From assembly GCA_025603075.1 (NCBI GenBank), contig MU626344.1, forward strand, positions 21,991 to 85,990: 64,000 nucleotides of DNA, read 5' to 3'. Positions 48,213 through 60,015 of this stretch are shown here, piece by piece. Source of the stretch: Neoconidiobolus thromboides FSU 785 (lineage: Eukaryota; Entomophthoromycota; Entomophthoromycetes; Entomophthorales; Neoconidiobolaceae). Position 1 is the stretch's first letter. Every line of letters begins with the position of its first letter. The notes beneath the pieces are model-generated. The model did not search any database. It saw only the letters and a program-made list of their open reading frames with translations, and was not told where the DNA came from. The translations under genes were made by a program, and so were the position numbers.

Positions 48213-48775
48213 ATTATAGAGAATCAAATCTTTTTAAAATCATAGACAATTTGTAATTTTTTTGTTGTTTAAGCTTTTTTATATGTCGGCTATATTATCA
48301 ATCCTTAATCTATTCTTAATATATCTTATTCTAACATATTCAGTTTTTTGTATTTTTTTATTTTTCTTTTATTAGTTGTTTTATGTTTTATATTTATTTA
48401 ATTGTCTGAAAATTACGTTGTTAATTGTTTTTAAGTTATATTTGGGCAAATAATATAAATCATAATTATTGTAAGAAACAAAGATAAAAATCTAATTTAA
48501 CTAAATAGAAATTTATTAATTTATACTGATGATGTTGATTAAATATTAAAAATGACAACTGTTATTCTTTCCAAATAGATTTATTGAGTTATTGTACTAA
48601 AAAAATTCAAAACTAAGTAATTTCCTTATTAAAAAGTTAACCACTTGATAAATTCCCATTAATAAGCATTACGTTAAAATTTGCATCAAAAGAAAGATTT
48701 CCAAAATTTCAAAATTATTTTTTGCTTACAAAATTGATTTAAAAAATACATTTAAAAAAATACAATTAATAGAAA
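48213..48775. other. Intergenic stretch upstream of XRN1
   Basis: AT-rich with no gene recognised; the end is the XRN1 upstream region. Confidence 0.5.
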
Positions 48776-51700
48776 ATGGGTATACCAAAAATGTTTCGAT
48801 GGCTGAGTGAGAGGTATCCTCTTGTCTCCCAATTAGTCGAAGAAAATGCTATACCTGAGTTTGGTAAGGCTTTCACATTCCACTTTTGTTTCTTAATTAA
48901 TTTCCATATAGATAACTTATATCTTGATATGAATGGCATTGTTCATAATGCGACGCATGCAAATAAAGGCTCTCATTTAATGCTAACGGATGAAAAGATG
49001 TTTTCTTCTATCTTTAGTTATATTGAAGACTTATTTGAAAGGATTCAACCAAAAAAAGTGTTTTATATGGCCGTGGATGGTACAGATTAATAAACTTTTT
49101 CTTTTTTGTATAAAATTTAATAAAATAAAAGGCGTGGCGCCAAGGGCTAAAATGAATCAACAAAGAGCACGTCGATTTCGTACAGCTCAAGATCGTGAAA
49201 AAGAAAAGTTACTAGCATTAAAAAAAGGAATTGTGGTTTCGGATGATGCTTTTGATAGTAATTGTATTACACCGGGTAAATTAATTTGTATCCATGTTTA
49301 TTTTAAAATAATAATCTATTTTTTAAGGTACCGTATTTATGGAAAAATTAACACAAAATTTAAAATATTTTATTAATAAAAAAATTTCGGAAGATGAAAA
49401 ATGGCAAAAGATTGAAGTTATTTTATCTAGTCATGAAGTAAGTTTTAGTGGCATTTTATTTAACGTTTTGAATCATTCAATTAATATTTTATTTTATAGG
49501 TACCTGGTGAAGGTGAACATAAAATTATGGAGTATATCCGTGCTTGTAAAGCTCAACCTAATTATAACCCAAATCTTCGTCATTGTCTTTATGGATTAGA
49601 TGCCGATCTTATCATGTTAGGTTTACTTAGTCATGATCCTCATTTTGCATTATTACGTGAGGAAGTAGCATTTGGTAAAAAAGCAAAAGTTAGGTAAGTT
49701 CAATTTAATATAATATTTATTTCAATCAATAGCTAATATTTCATTTATTTATTTAACATAAAAGCCATGGACCACCACGCTTTTTTTTATTACATTTATC
49801 ATTAGTCCGAGAATATATTGATTCGGATTTTTCCGAAGTCAAAGGAGAAATGAAATTTGACTATAATTTAGAAAAAATTATTGACGATTTAATTATGATG
49901 ATTATGTTTGTTGGTAATGATTTTTTACCTCATTTACCAGGGTTTGATATTGCAGATGGTGTATTAACAGAATTATTACGATCTTATGCTATATGGCTTA
50001 AAACAGGGGATGGATATATTAATAATGATGGAGTCGTTAATTTTAAACGATTAGAACAATTTTTAAGATCTTTAGATCGATTTGAATATAAACAATTTTT
50101 GAATTTACCAGACAATGTAGATATCTTAGCAAATGAAATGATTGGCTTTGGTAATTTTAAAATTACCGAAAATCAATTGGAATGGACTAATAAAGTATTA
50201 AACCAAATGGAACAAAATGGGGATTTTGAAATTCAATTAGAACATGTTAAATCATTTAAAGATATTGAATTTATTAAACATTTAGCTGCGGATCTTAATT
50301 TACATTTAAATCATGAATATGAAAAAAATCATGAAGAAGATGAAATTCCTACCTTAATTTATTCAATTTCGAATAATGAATCGGATGTTGAAACAGAAAC
50401 AGAAGATGAAAGTTTAGTCGTTATTAAAAATGCTAGAAATTCAATGGCATTTAAAAAAGTAGTAGAAAAATACTTAAATGCTCCAGTTGTTTCAAGTGAA
50501 GAAGAAATAGAAGATAGAAATGAAGCCAATAATATGTATATTAAATGGAAAAAAGATTATTATCAAGTAAGTTTAATTAACATTATTTATTTAAGTTTAT
50601 ATATATTAATATATTACCGTTATTTTAGAACAAATTAGAAATTGATAGAGATAATAAAGAAGAATTCAATAAGATTATTCAATCTTATATTGAAGGTATA
50701 CAATGGGTCATCTTTTATTATTATCATGGTATTCGTTCTTGGGGTTGGTATTATCCTTATCATTACGCTCCTATGCTTAGTGGTAATATTATATATCTAT
50801 ATATTTATGTGTTAATATACTAATAATTTCAATAATAACTATTATTATTATTATTTATTTGTTTATTTTAGATTTAGTTGGTATTGGTAAAATAGAGATT
50901 AATTTTGAACAGGGCACTCCATTTAAACCATTTGAACAACTTATGGGTGTATTACCACCATTAAGTAAAACCCTTGTACCACAAGGATTAAGAGTAATTA
51001 ATAATAATCATGTGATTTAATATATTACTTATCTACTTATTTATTTATTTAAGGAATTAATGACTAATCCCATGTCAACTATTATTGATTTTTATCCAAT
51101 GGAATTTGATTGTGATTTAAATGGTAAAAAAAATAGTTGGGAAGCAGTAGTTAAAATACCATTTATTGATGAAAAGAGATTATTAGCAGCTATTAAAGCA
51201 CAAGAACATTTACTTACTAAAGAAGAAGTTAAAAGAAATAGTTTTGGTAATATATTTCAATATAAGTATAATCCAAATATAAGTAAACCATATAAATCTT
51301 CATTACCCGGTTATTTATCGGATATATTAACTTATTGTGAGGAACATATATTTAATCTTCCTAAAGTACAAACTAAAGATTTAAAATTTGGTCTTTGTCC
51401 AGGGGTTGAATATGGTCCAAATGCTCCACCTGGCTTTCCATCTATTTTTTCAATTCCAATTAATTCTTCAGTAAAGCACACATCATTAACGGTATTTGAT
51501 AGAGCAACTAAAAGTGAAAGCGTAATCATTGATGTAGTTAACCCTTATTCTAATATATCAGCAGAAGAAATGGCCAATCAATATATGGGGAAATGTATTT
51601 TTATTGGTTATCCTTTTTTACATCATGCTAAATTGGTCAAAATAATGACATTAACAGATGAATTTATCTTTGATAAAAATAATAGAATTACAAAAATACC

Positions 51701-53327
51701 AGTATTAGAAGATGGAGAAAAAGAATTTAGAAAAATCACAAAAGAAATTGAAGCTACTTATAAAGTACGTAAAGGAGTTAATATTGGTACTATTGATAAA
51801 TTATTATATTATGCTCCATTTATTTCTATGGTTCGTGCTATGGATGGTAGTTTAGTTCGACACTTTGCAGAAAATTTAGAACCTGAACCATATCCATCTC
51901 AATTATGCGTATTTTCAATTAATAAAGAAGACCCTCGATATCAACCAATTAATGCTCAACCTATTGAAGAAGTATTTCCATTAAAATGTAAAGCTTTCTT
52001 TTTAGGAGATAAATTTTATGGTACTCCATGTCAAATTACAGGCCATAAAAATGATACAGTTTCTATTAAATTATTACATCAATCGGATAATTTAAATATT
52101 GGTAAAAAAATAGTTAATTCAAGTAAAATAGAAAATCAATTTACTCATATTAAAGAATTAGCTAAAATTTGTCAATGTTCTTCATTAACTATATCTAAAT
52201 TAACATCTAGAATTAAATTATCAATTGAAAAGAAACGAAATGAAATAATTAACTTAGGATTAGGATTAAAATTTGAAAATAAAGGAGAAATGGTATTAGG
52301 TTATTGTCAAAAAGGATATAAAGGTTGGGAATTTTCACCAAAAGCATGCCAATTAGTGACTGATTTTTGCAGAACATTCCCCGAATTTATTCAAGGACTA
52401 GAGAATCAAAATAATTCAAGTCAAATTATACCAACTGAATCAATTTACCCTGAAAACACAATGGAACATATTAATAAAATTCAACAATGGCATAAAGAAA
52501 ATGGAATTAAAGAATTAAAATTATCTTCAATTGATAGTGAATTATTAGATAATAATAGTATTATTAAATTACAAGTATTTTGGGATCAATTTTATCAACA
52601 AAATACAAAAATTGAAATTATTGAAATTCATAATGTACCTAGATCTGCTATTTTAAAACATTCTGATGAAGAAATACATCTATCAAGACAAAAGTATTCA
52701 TTAGGAGATCGAGTTGTTTATATTAAAGAATCGAGTAAAGTACCTATTACTTTACGTGGTACAGTTATTGGTAGTGAAGCGGATAATTTAGAAATATTAT
52801 TTGATCGTACATTTCATAATGGTACTAATTTAGATGGTCGATGTGAAGAACATCGTGGTTTATGGGTACAAAAGAAATACTTATTAAATTTAAGTGATCA
52901 ACAATTAAGTCAATCAAATTTAGTTAATTTTATGAAACGATTCATTATTAAAACTCCAACTAATCAAAAGAATGGGAATAATAACAATAATAGTAACAAT
53001 AATAATAATAATTATAGTAATAATAATTATAATAATTATCAACAACGTAATCAAGTGAATCAAAAGAATTCTAATAACGTTAACTATAATAAGTATAATA
53101 ACAATCAACAACAACAACAGAATAATTCTAACATGAAATTTAATAATCAATATCAACAAAGACCAAACTTTATTCCTAATGCTTGGACACAAAATAAATC
53201 AAGCGGAAATAAAAATCATCCTAATACTAATATTAATAATAATAATAGTAATAGTAATAATCGTGGTCGCGGTGGATTTAATAATTCCAATCGTAGTTTA
53301 TTTGATCCTAAACAAAATGAAAAATAA
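48776..53327 (+). CDS. XRN1: 5'-3' exoribonuclease Xrn1
   Basis: About nine exons. The start [20 protein letters not shown] and metal-binding [62 protein letters not shown] and [11 protein letters not shown] define the nuclease core. [20 protein letters not shown] closes the catalytic region, and D1-D4 and SH3-like domains follow. The last ~130 residues are rich in Asn/Gln with an RGRGG, ending DPKQNEK. Lack of the Rat1-type zinc knuckle and the long C-terminal part fit cytosolic Xrn1 rather than nuclear Rat1. It degrades decapped mRNA. The Asn-rich tail may help RNA-granule assembly (inference). Confidence 0.93.
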
Positions 53328-53609
53328 GTTTTAATAAAATTAACAAATTCATCATTTTATAACTGGACATTTTAAATTTATGAAAATGATCCGATACTTT
53401 AAAATAATATAAAGATAATAATAAAAATTAAAATATATTGTTTTAATATTATTTTAATATTATTTTTTATCATTTTTTATGCATTTTTTATTAGTTATTT
53501 AAGATATAAAATATCGATTATTTTTAATACAGATTTGATTCCACATTAACATAACTCCAAATAAATCAACTTTATTCATTATAACATATAATATATAATC
53601 CCACTTAAA

Positions 53610-54000
53610 TTACATTACTTTACAACCTGGTATAAAAAATTGTAATTTAAAAGATTTAATTCCTATTGAATCATATTTATGATATCCAGTATATCCCGTT
53701 AACTTCACTTCACCACTACAATCACATTGATTAAAAAAGTTTAATACTAAATTATCAGTAGGTACAAATAAACTATTTAACGTTTCTATTGATTTGAAAT
53801 TATAACAAGTATTTGATTTTTGAACTTGATAACTAGTAACATTGGTTTTTAGCACTAAAAAAAGAGAATTATGATTAAGTTAATTAATATAGAAATAAGC
53901 TTAAGATAGTGTATTATTTACTTGCGATAATACCACTCGTTTGACATTGTATAAAATAAAAGTAAAATAATGGTAAAATGAGATGATTAATTAATTTCAT
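53610..54000 (-). CDS. Small secreted protein with four cysteines
   Basis: Two exons (53933-54000 and about 53610-53856) give about 105 residues. A clear signal peptide, MKLINHLILPLFYFYFIQC, is followed by a mature part with a TSGIIAMLKTNVTS start, one Cys in SNTCYNF, a C-D-C pair and a late Cys in IPGCKVM. Function is unknown. Pattern and size recall small beta-rich secreted proteins of fungi, but no family is assigned. A NGT-type glycosylation site is possible at NVTS. ATTGG (inverse CCAAT) lies 84 bp upstream at 54084. Confidence 0.6.
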
Positions 54001-54333
54001 ATTGTTATTAAAAGAGTGGTAAAAAAAGAGAAAACAAAGATTGAAATTAGAAATTAAAGTGGAAGAAAATTTACTTTCTGTTGATTGGCCAAATTCAACT
54101 ATTCTAATTAATTAAATTTAATACTAATAATAGTAATTGTGTTCTATTTTTTGGAAATAACTGAAGTTTAATTTAAAATAGGATAACTTAAAATTTCAAT
54201 CAACAATGTGAAAACAAAGCATTATAAAAAATATACATTCTATTAATATTATATATTACATACCATAGATTATAGATTATATATCCTATATTTTATTTTA
54301 AGTATTTAATTTTATTAAAATTGAATTTTCTAT
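54001..54333 (-). promoter_or_regulatory. Upstream region of the secreted-protein gene
   Basis: It contains TTGATTGGCC with the ATTGG core at 54084-54088. The rest is AT-rich, including the mS45 downstream end. Confidence 0.35.
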
Positions 54334-55621
54334 TTATTGTTTTGCTTTTTCAATTAAAGTGTCCATTGGAGTGGGTTTAAATAACCAGTTTTGACTTGGC
54401 CAACTATTGAGTTTAGCTCGATGTTTCTTTTCAAATAAACTAGCTTCTCTTAATGTACCATCAGTTTCTCGAATTAATACTTGACGATTCTAAATAAAAT
54501 AAAGAGAATGTTAGTAAATAAATAAATAATAAGTAATAAATAGAAACATAACATAACATAATCAAAGTATAACAACATTATGATATATATAATATTATAT
54601 CACTATTATCAATAATTTACCTTTAAACTTAAATTAGGATTAATATCACTAAACATAAATTGATATTTTTTATGACTACCCTTTTCATCTTTACTAAGGA
54701 TTTTAACTTGTGTTTTCATTTCAGGTATTTTATCTCCTCTTAAACCATGGTATTCAAATGGTTTTTCATCAGCCAATTCTTTTTTAACTTGTTCGAATGG
54801 CTTTCTATTAAGCGATACAGCTGCATCCTATTAATTACAATAAACATATTACTATTATTATTATTATTATTATTACTTTAGCACCAAATTCTACTTCTTC
54901 GTCAATGGCACGAAATAAAGGCTTATTAATTTCAGGTAAAATAGGTTCTAATTCTTCTTTATCATGCATATTAGATACACCAAGTAATTTTTCCATACCA
55001 ATTTGAAAATTGGTTTGTAAAATAAATTTCTATTTATAAGGGAAACAAGATTAGTAATTATTTTTTATGCATTTACAATAAAATAAATATTACCTCTTTC
55101 CCTTTTGTAATTAATTCTTCTTGTAAACTCTTTAATTTCAAAATAGCTTCTACTCTCTTGACTGATAAACGAAATATATTGCCTAATTTCCTTGGGGTAT
55201 TGACCTTTGGATTTTGTTTATAATAATCAAATATTTTCTTTTTATTTTCTTCAGATACTGGTTTATGTGGTTTAAAAAATGGATTCATTGGGAAAGGAGC
55301 CTACATTAAAAAAAAGAATCATTAATTTAATATTTCAAATTATGTTGTATATAATAATCATGATAGTGTAATAAAGTTACGTACATTATTTTTACCCAAA
55401 TATTGTACTGGTAAAAAATCTTTTGGATTTTCTGTTTTAATACTAAAATTTGATGATGTTTCTTGAAGCCATTGTTCTACTTTAGCATCCATTTTATTAG
55501 CTTTAGCCTCCTTCTCTTGTTCCAAATTAATACATTTGGTTTGAAATCCTCGACTTAATGTGTTCTTAGAAATAACATTGATTAACCTTGAATTCTTAGT
55601 TATATTCATCGTTTGAAGCAT
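54334..55621 (-). CDS. Mitochondrial small-subunit ribosomal protein mS45 (Bot1/Mrps35-like)
   Basis: About four exons give ~300 residues. A targeting-type N-terminus MLQTMNITKNSRLINVISKN is followed by WLQETSSNFSIK. The family core is FPMNPFFKPHKPVSEENKKK, YYKQNPKVNTPRKLGNIF and RLSVKRVEAILKLKSLQEEL, which match the Bot1p family (Mrps35/mS45). The C-terminus is polar with KNRQVLIRETDGTLREAS and ends LIEKAKQ. It is needed for mitochondrial translation in fungi and is a good fungal marker. It is divergent from the Tim17-like gene, sharing a 248-bp interval with a CCAAT core at 55708. Confidence 0.78.
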
Positions 55622-55869
55622 TTTGTCTAAAGTTGAATAATTATTATATAGTGCTTTAAATTGTTTTTTTTGAATAGTAGAATTTAGTAGAAATCAATTT
55701 TAAGTAACCAATCAATTTGAATTGTTCAATTGTTAGGATTAAAGAATCAAGTTATGGTAAGTTCAACTCAAGCTAACAATTTCTACTTAACCAATAATAT
55801 TCTATCTCTAAATCTAAAATAATTTAAGTTTTATTTATTTTTATTAGAATCATCAAAATAAACCATTAA
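55622..55869. promoter_or_regulatory. Shared promoter of mS45 and Tim17-like genes
   Basis: A 248-bp divergent interval with TAACCAATCA; the CCAAT core is at 55708-55712, about 87 bp from the mS45 start. Both genes appear mitochondrial. Confidence 0.45.
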
Positions 55870-56477
55870 ATGAATGACACCACAATAAGAACGAGTAGTT
55901 TGTACAACAGCTTAAAACAAAGTTTAACTAAAGATACATTAACTCGAGGTGGCCTATTGCCATTAGAACGTATCCAATATATCTCAAGTATTGCCGGGAT
56001 ATGGGGTTTTTTATTGGGTGGTTATCAAGGTGGAAAACTAGAAGGTTATCGATATTTAGCGGAACATCAACATAAATTACCAAAAACTATGGATCAATGG
56101 TATTTTTATCATAAAAGGAAAAATTATAAAATGATGTTAGAAGGAAGTAAAGTAGGTAGTCAATTAGCTTTGAGATTAATTGGTTTATGTTGTAGTTTTG
56201 AACTAATTCAATTGAGTTGCGATGTGATTTTATTTGATGCAAAAAATAGCTGGATTTCTTCAACAATAGCCGGATTCTCCACGGCTACTGTATTTTCATT
56301 ATTGAGTAACTACTTCTTAATTTATTAATTCACTTTATTAATTTATTTTTAGACAAATTACCCAAACAATCTCGAAGATATGCTATATTTGCTGGTACAG
56401 GCTTTGGTTTATTAGCTGGTAGTTTACAACATTTTATAGATAATTTCAAAAGTAAAAAAGAAGAAAAAATGGAATAA
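55870..56477 (+). CDS. Tim17/22/23-like mitochondrial inner-membrane protein
   Basis: Two exons give about 190 residues. Glycine-rich hydrophobic helices alternate with loops: IAGIWGFLLGGYQGGKLEGY, then RYLAEHQHKLPKTMDQWYFY and HKRKNYKMMLEGSKVGSQLA, then RYAIFAGTGFGLLAGSLQHF. These Gly-spaced helices resemble the Tim17/22/23/Pmp24 fold, possibly a TIMMDC1-type assembly factor. A 47-nt intron separates the last membrane helix. Exact function is not assigned. Confidence 0.55.
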
Positions 56478-56607
56478 GTTCCACTTATTTATAAAAAAAA
56501 ATCATTTAAAATAAAACTCAATTCTAATAATAATAATTTTCAATTTAATAAATAGGCCTATTTTTTATCTATAATTTGTTTACTCGAATACAAATAAAAT
56601 CTAAATT

Positions 56608-59193
56608 TTATTTTTTATTGATATGTTGTTGATAATATTGAATAACTTTTGGATGAGCTCTTATTTTATCAGGAGTAAAATTAAGTACTTGTAACCCACT
56701 TAAGGTAGTAGCTCGTGATAAAGCGACATAAGCTTGTCCTGAATTAAAATTTCATTTTAATCTTATTAATTTTTAAAAACTCATTATTAATAATTACCTC
56801 TTTCAAATATTTTAAGTAAATCCACTTTAACTTTTTGTAATGTTTGTCCTTGAGATTTATGAATTGACATAGCCCATGCTAATAATAGTGGTACCTGTAA
56901 TTCATTAATTATTAAAAAATGATTTATTGTAATATAGACTATTCTTATTCTTATTCTTACCTGACTTCTAGTACCTAAAATTTCATTATTAACTTCATAT
57001 GTTGACTCCTCAGGTGTAATAGTAATTTCAATACCACCTGGAAATCGAACCACAGGATATTGAGTATCATATATATCTTTTGATTTATTAAATATTTCTT
57101 GTTCTGGGATAGGGCCAACCAATTGTAATTTATCTCGAGTCTTTGCATCCATTTCATTGATATTATTAAACCCAATCACAATACCTAAACTGCCATTGAC
57201 TAAAGATGGATGTTCATATGTCATGTTTTTTAACAACATTACTTGAGCATTCACTTTTAACTCCAATACTTTAGGAAATAATGTATAGTTATCCATATTA
57301 TCAACAACATGTTGTACTTTCCCAAAGTCATTGGCTTTTAACACATGTAGTTCACCATGTAATCCTTTTAACCGTATCATATTCGCTCGATCGACTTCAG
57401 AGCGAGTAGAAAATCTAAAATAGAGATAAACTTCTAATTTACTAACTATTTGATACTAATATTACAATTCAGCTGCTTGGATACCATCCCCAGTAGAAGG
57501 TAATTGACGTGAAAGTGATTTAAAAGTTTCAATTCCTTTGGCACTAACTTGACCTATCCTAGCTTCATTTAATATGGTTGTAAATTCTATAAAACAAATT
57601 TTAGTTCGCTTTGAATTCTTTGAATTTAGATTAAATTACCTGAATCTCGTTGTCTAAAGATTTCGGTTAAAACAATAGTTCTGTCAATGCATTTTTTCCA
57701 ACATTCCGATTCAAAGCAAAATTTAGCCTCTCCTCCTCGACTAACGGGCGGTAATTGTAAAAAATCACCTGCTAATATAAGCTAATATAAAGTAAATTTT
57801 AATATATTTATGGTATATTTTATTATTATTAAATTACTTGAATACCACCAAATGGTTTATCTTTAGTTCCTTTTAGTTTACAAGCTACTTGTTCTAATTT
57901 ATCAAATAGTTCTCCATTTAACATTGAAACTAAATAAATAGATATTAACTATTAATATAGAGTATGGAATATATAAAAATAATACTTACTTTCATCGATA
58001 ATTAAATATTTTAGACCCATCCATTTTTTTGCGGATTTTCTATTTTTATTAATTTTGGTAACTAATTCATGAATAGTTCCATTTCCTAATCCAATACCCG
58101 AAAAAGAATGAACTGTACAACCACCAATATTAAAAGCAGCTATACCAGTCGATGCTGTAACTGCTAATGTTTCTGGTAAATCAAATTTTTTACGTTGGTC
58201 TATTCGAAATCGTACATTTGGATCTCTTGAATATGAATCTTCTCGGTTACAGATTTCTTCAATGATATATCTTAATAATAATGATTTGCCAGTACCTTAT
58301 TCTTATTAAAAAATTATTGAAATACAAACATTAGAATTTACCTGCAGATCCGGTAAAAAATACATTTTTACCATCTCTAAAGATAGCATCTACTACCTCT
58401 AATTGGGATTTTGATAGCTTACTTTTATCGATCATTATACCTTTATTTAATCCATTTGATTTTTTTGCATTAGTTCTATTACTGCTATTGAGACTAGTAC
58501 TCCCACTATTAAAAGAAGAGCTTTGTGATTTCTTTTCATTATTATTAAAATTTCCCCAAGGCATATCCCTTTTTTTGTTTGTTAACGAATTTCCACTGTT
58601 ACCTCTTTTAATATGATTATCATAAGGCCCTTTACTTGGTTTATTTGGATCACTGGATACTACATAGACTCCATTTTTGTTGCTTCCAGAGTTACCATAA
58701 CCACTAAAGATACTTCTTGATACGGTTGGCGTTGAAGTTGCTTGTTTAATATGTTGATATCTTTGCTGAAAAGATTGTTGTTGTATTGACATAGAGCGAT
58801 TTTGTATAGGTTTTGAATACCCACCAACTTTACCTAAATCTAGTTTTTGAATAGCTGAGCTAGATACAAAAGGATTACGATTGTTCGATTGAGTTAAATC
58901 TACAAATTGGGATGAATTTGAGTTTCTTGAAATGGACTTATTTTGATAAGCTGGGCTACTAGTTAAATCAACTACATTACTTGATGTAATTATGGATTTT
59001 GTTTCTATAACTTTGATTCAATTTTTAATTTCTATTTAACTTTATTTAAATTTTAATCACCTTTTTTTTCCACTCTTGTACTACTATTAGTCGTACTAAC
59101 ATTATTGGAGTTTTTATTAAAATAACTTAGAATACTTGCTTGTTTACTACTTTCATTACCTTTTTTCTTGGCATTATTTTCTTGCTTATACAT
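56608..59193 (-). CDS. PIF1: PIF1-family DNA helicase, copy A (with PIP-like motif)
   Basis: About eight exons. Helicase motifs are [20 protein letters not shown] (Walker A, intron after GSAG), [31 protein letters not shown] (Walker B), [65 protein letters not shown] and [20 protein letters not shown]. These fit a true PIF1 5'-3' helicase active at G-quadruplexes, telomeres and forks. The N-terminal ~200 residues are low complexity, Ser/Asn-rich. They hold QASILSYF (59119-59142), which fits a PCNA-binding PIP box, and NVVDLTSSP and FVDLTQS, which fit SUMO-interaction motifs. The end is [16 protein letters not shown] second copy lies 822 bp upstream. Confidence 0.88.
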
Positions 59194-60015
59194 AAGTTTA
59201 TCTTATACTAATTATAAAATAGTCTATTTTAATAAGTTAAGATAATTGATAAAAAGAAATTTGCTTTTTTTGAATAAAAAATTAAATTTGATCGATCCAA
59301 TTATCAGGGATTAAAAAATGTTGATGTAACTTCAAATTTCTCGATTTTAAGTGGGCAGGTTAAGCAAGCTAGTAAAGTGGTACATTTTATAGTTGATAAA
59401 ATAATGAAACGAAAATTAATATTTAGTTTTGGTATTACCTAGTTATTTGATTTATATAGTGTGCGTTAAAAAGAATAACATCTAAAGATTCTTAAAATGT
59501 AGGCTTAAAAATACAATTTAAGTTTCCACTCTAATAATGATTTAAAATAACTTTTATAACTTCAAATACTTAATTATAAAGTATGTTGAATTATCAATCT
59601 ATATAATAAATGCCAAAAAATAGCAATGTTTCAAAATATTGAAAATAAAATTTATTGAATATTTAATTTTAGCAAACTCCAATAAAAGTAAAGTTAAGAT
59701 TTTAAACCAACTCCATGTAAATTAACATCTAAATCACCCAAAACGTTCGAAATTCTTTAAAGAGACACGGATCACTTGAAACTATTTCCCAGTAATATTA
59801 GTGATTTCTTTCAATATACTATTGATAGTGATGTTCTTTACAACAATGTTTACAATACTGTTTTTAATTTTTGGTAGATATTGATTTTGATATATTAATT
59901 AACAGTATCATTGAACCTATTAATTATTGTAACATTTAAGTATCTAATCTATTATTATTGTTTTATTTTTCTGTTGCCTTACTTTAAATTTTTTTAGTTG
60001 CTTTCTATTTGTTAT
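59194..60015. other. Gap between the two PIF1 genes
   Basis: This 822-bp gap holds the copy A promoter and the copy B 3' end. No gene, RNA or TIR element copy is recognised. Confidence 0.5.
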
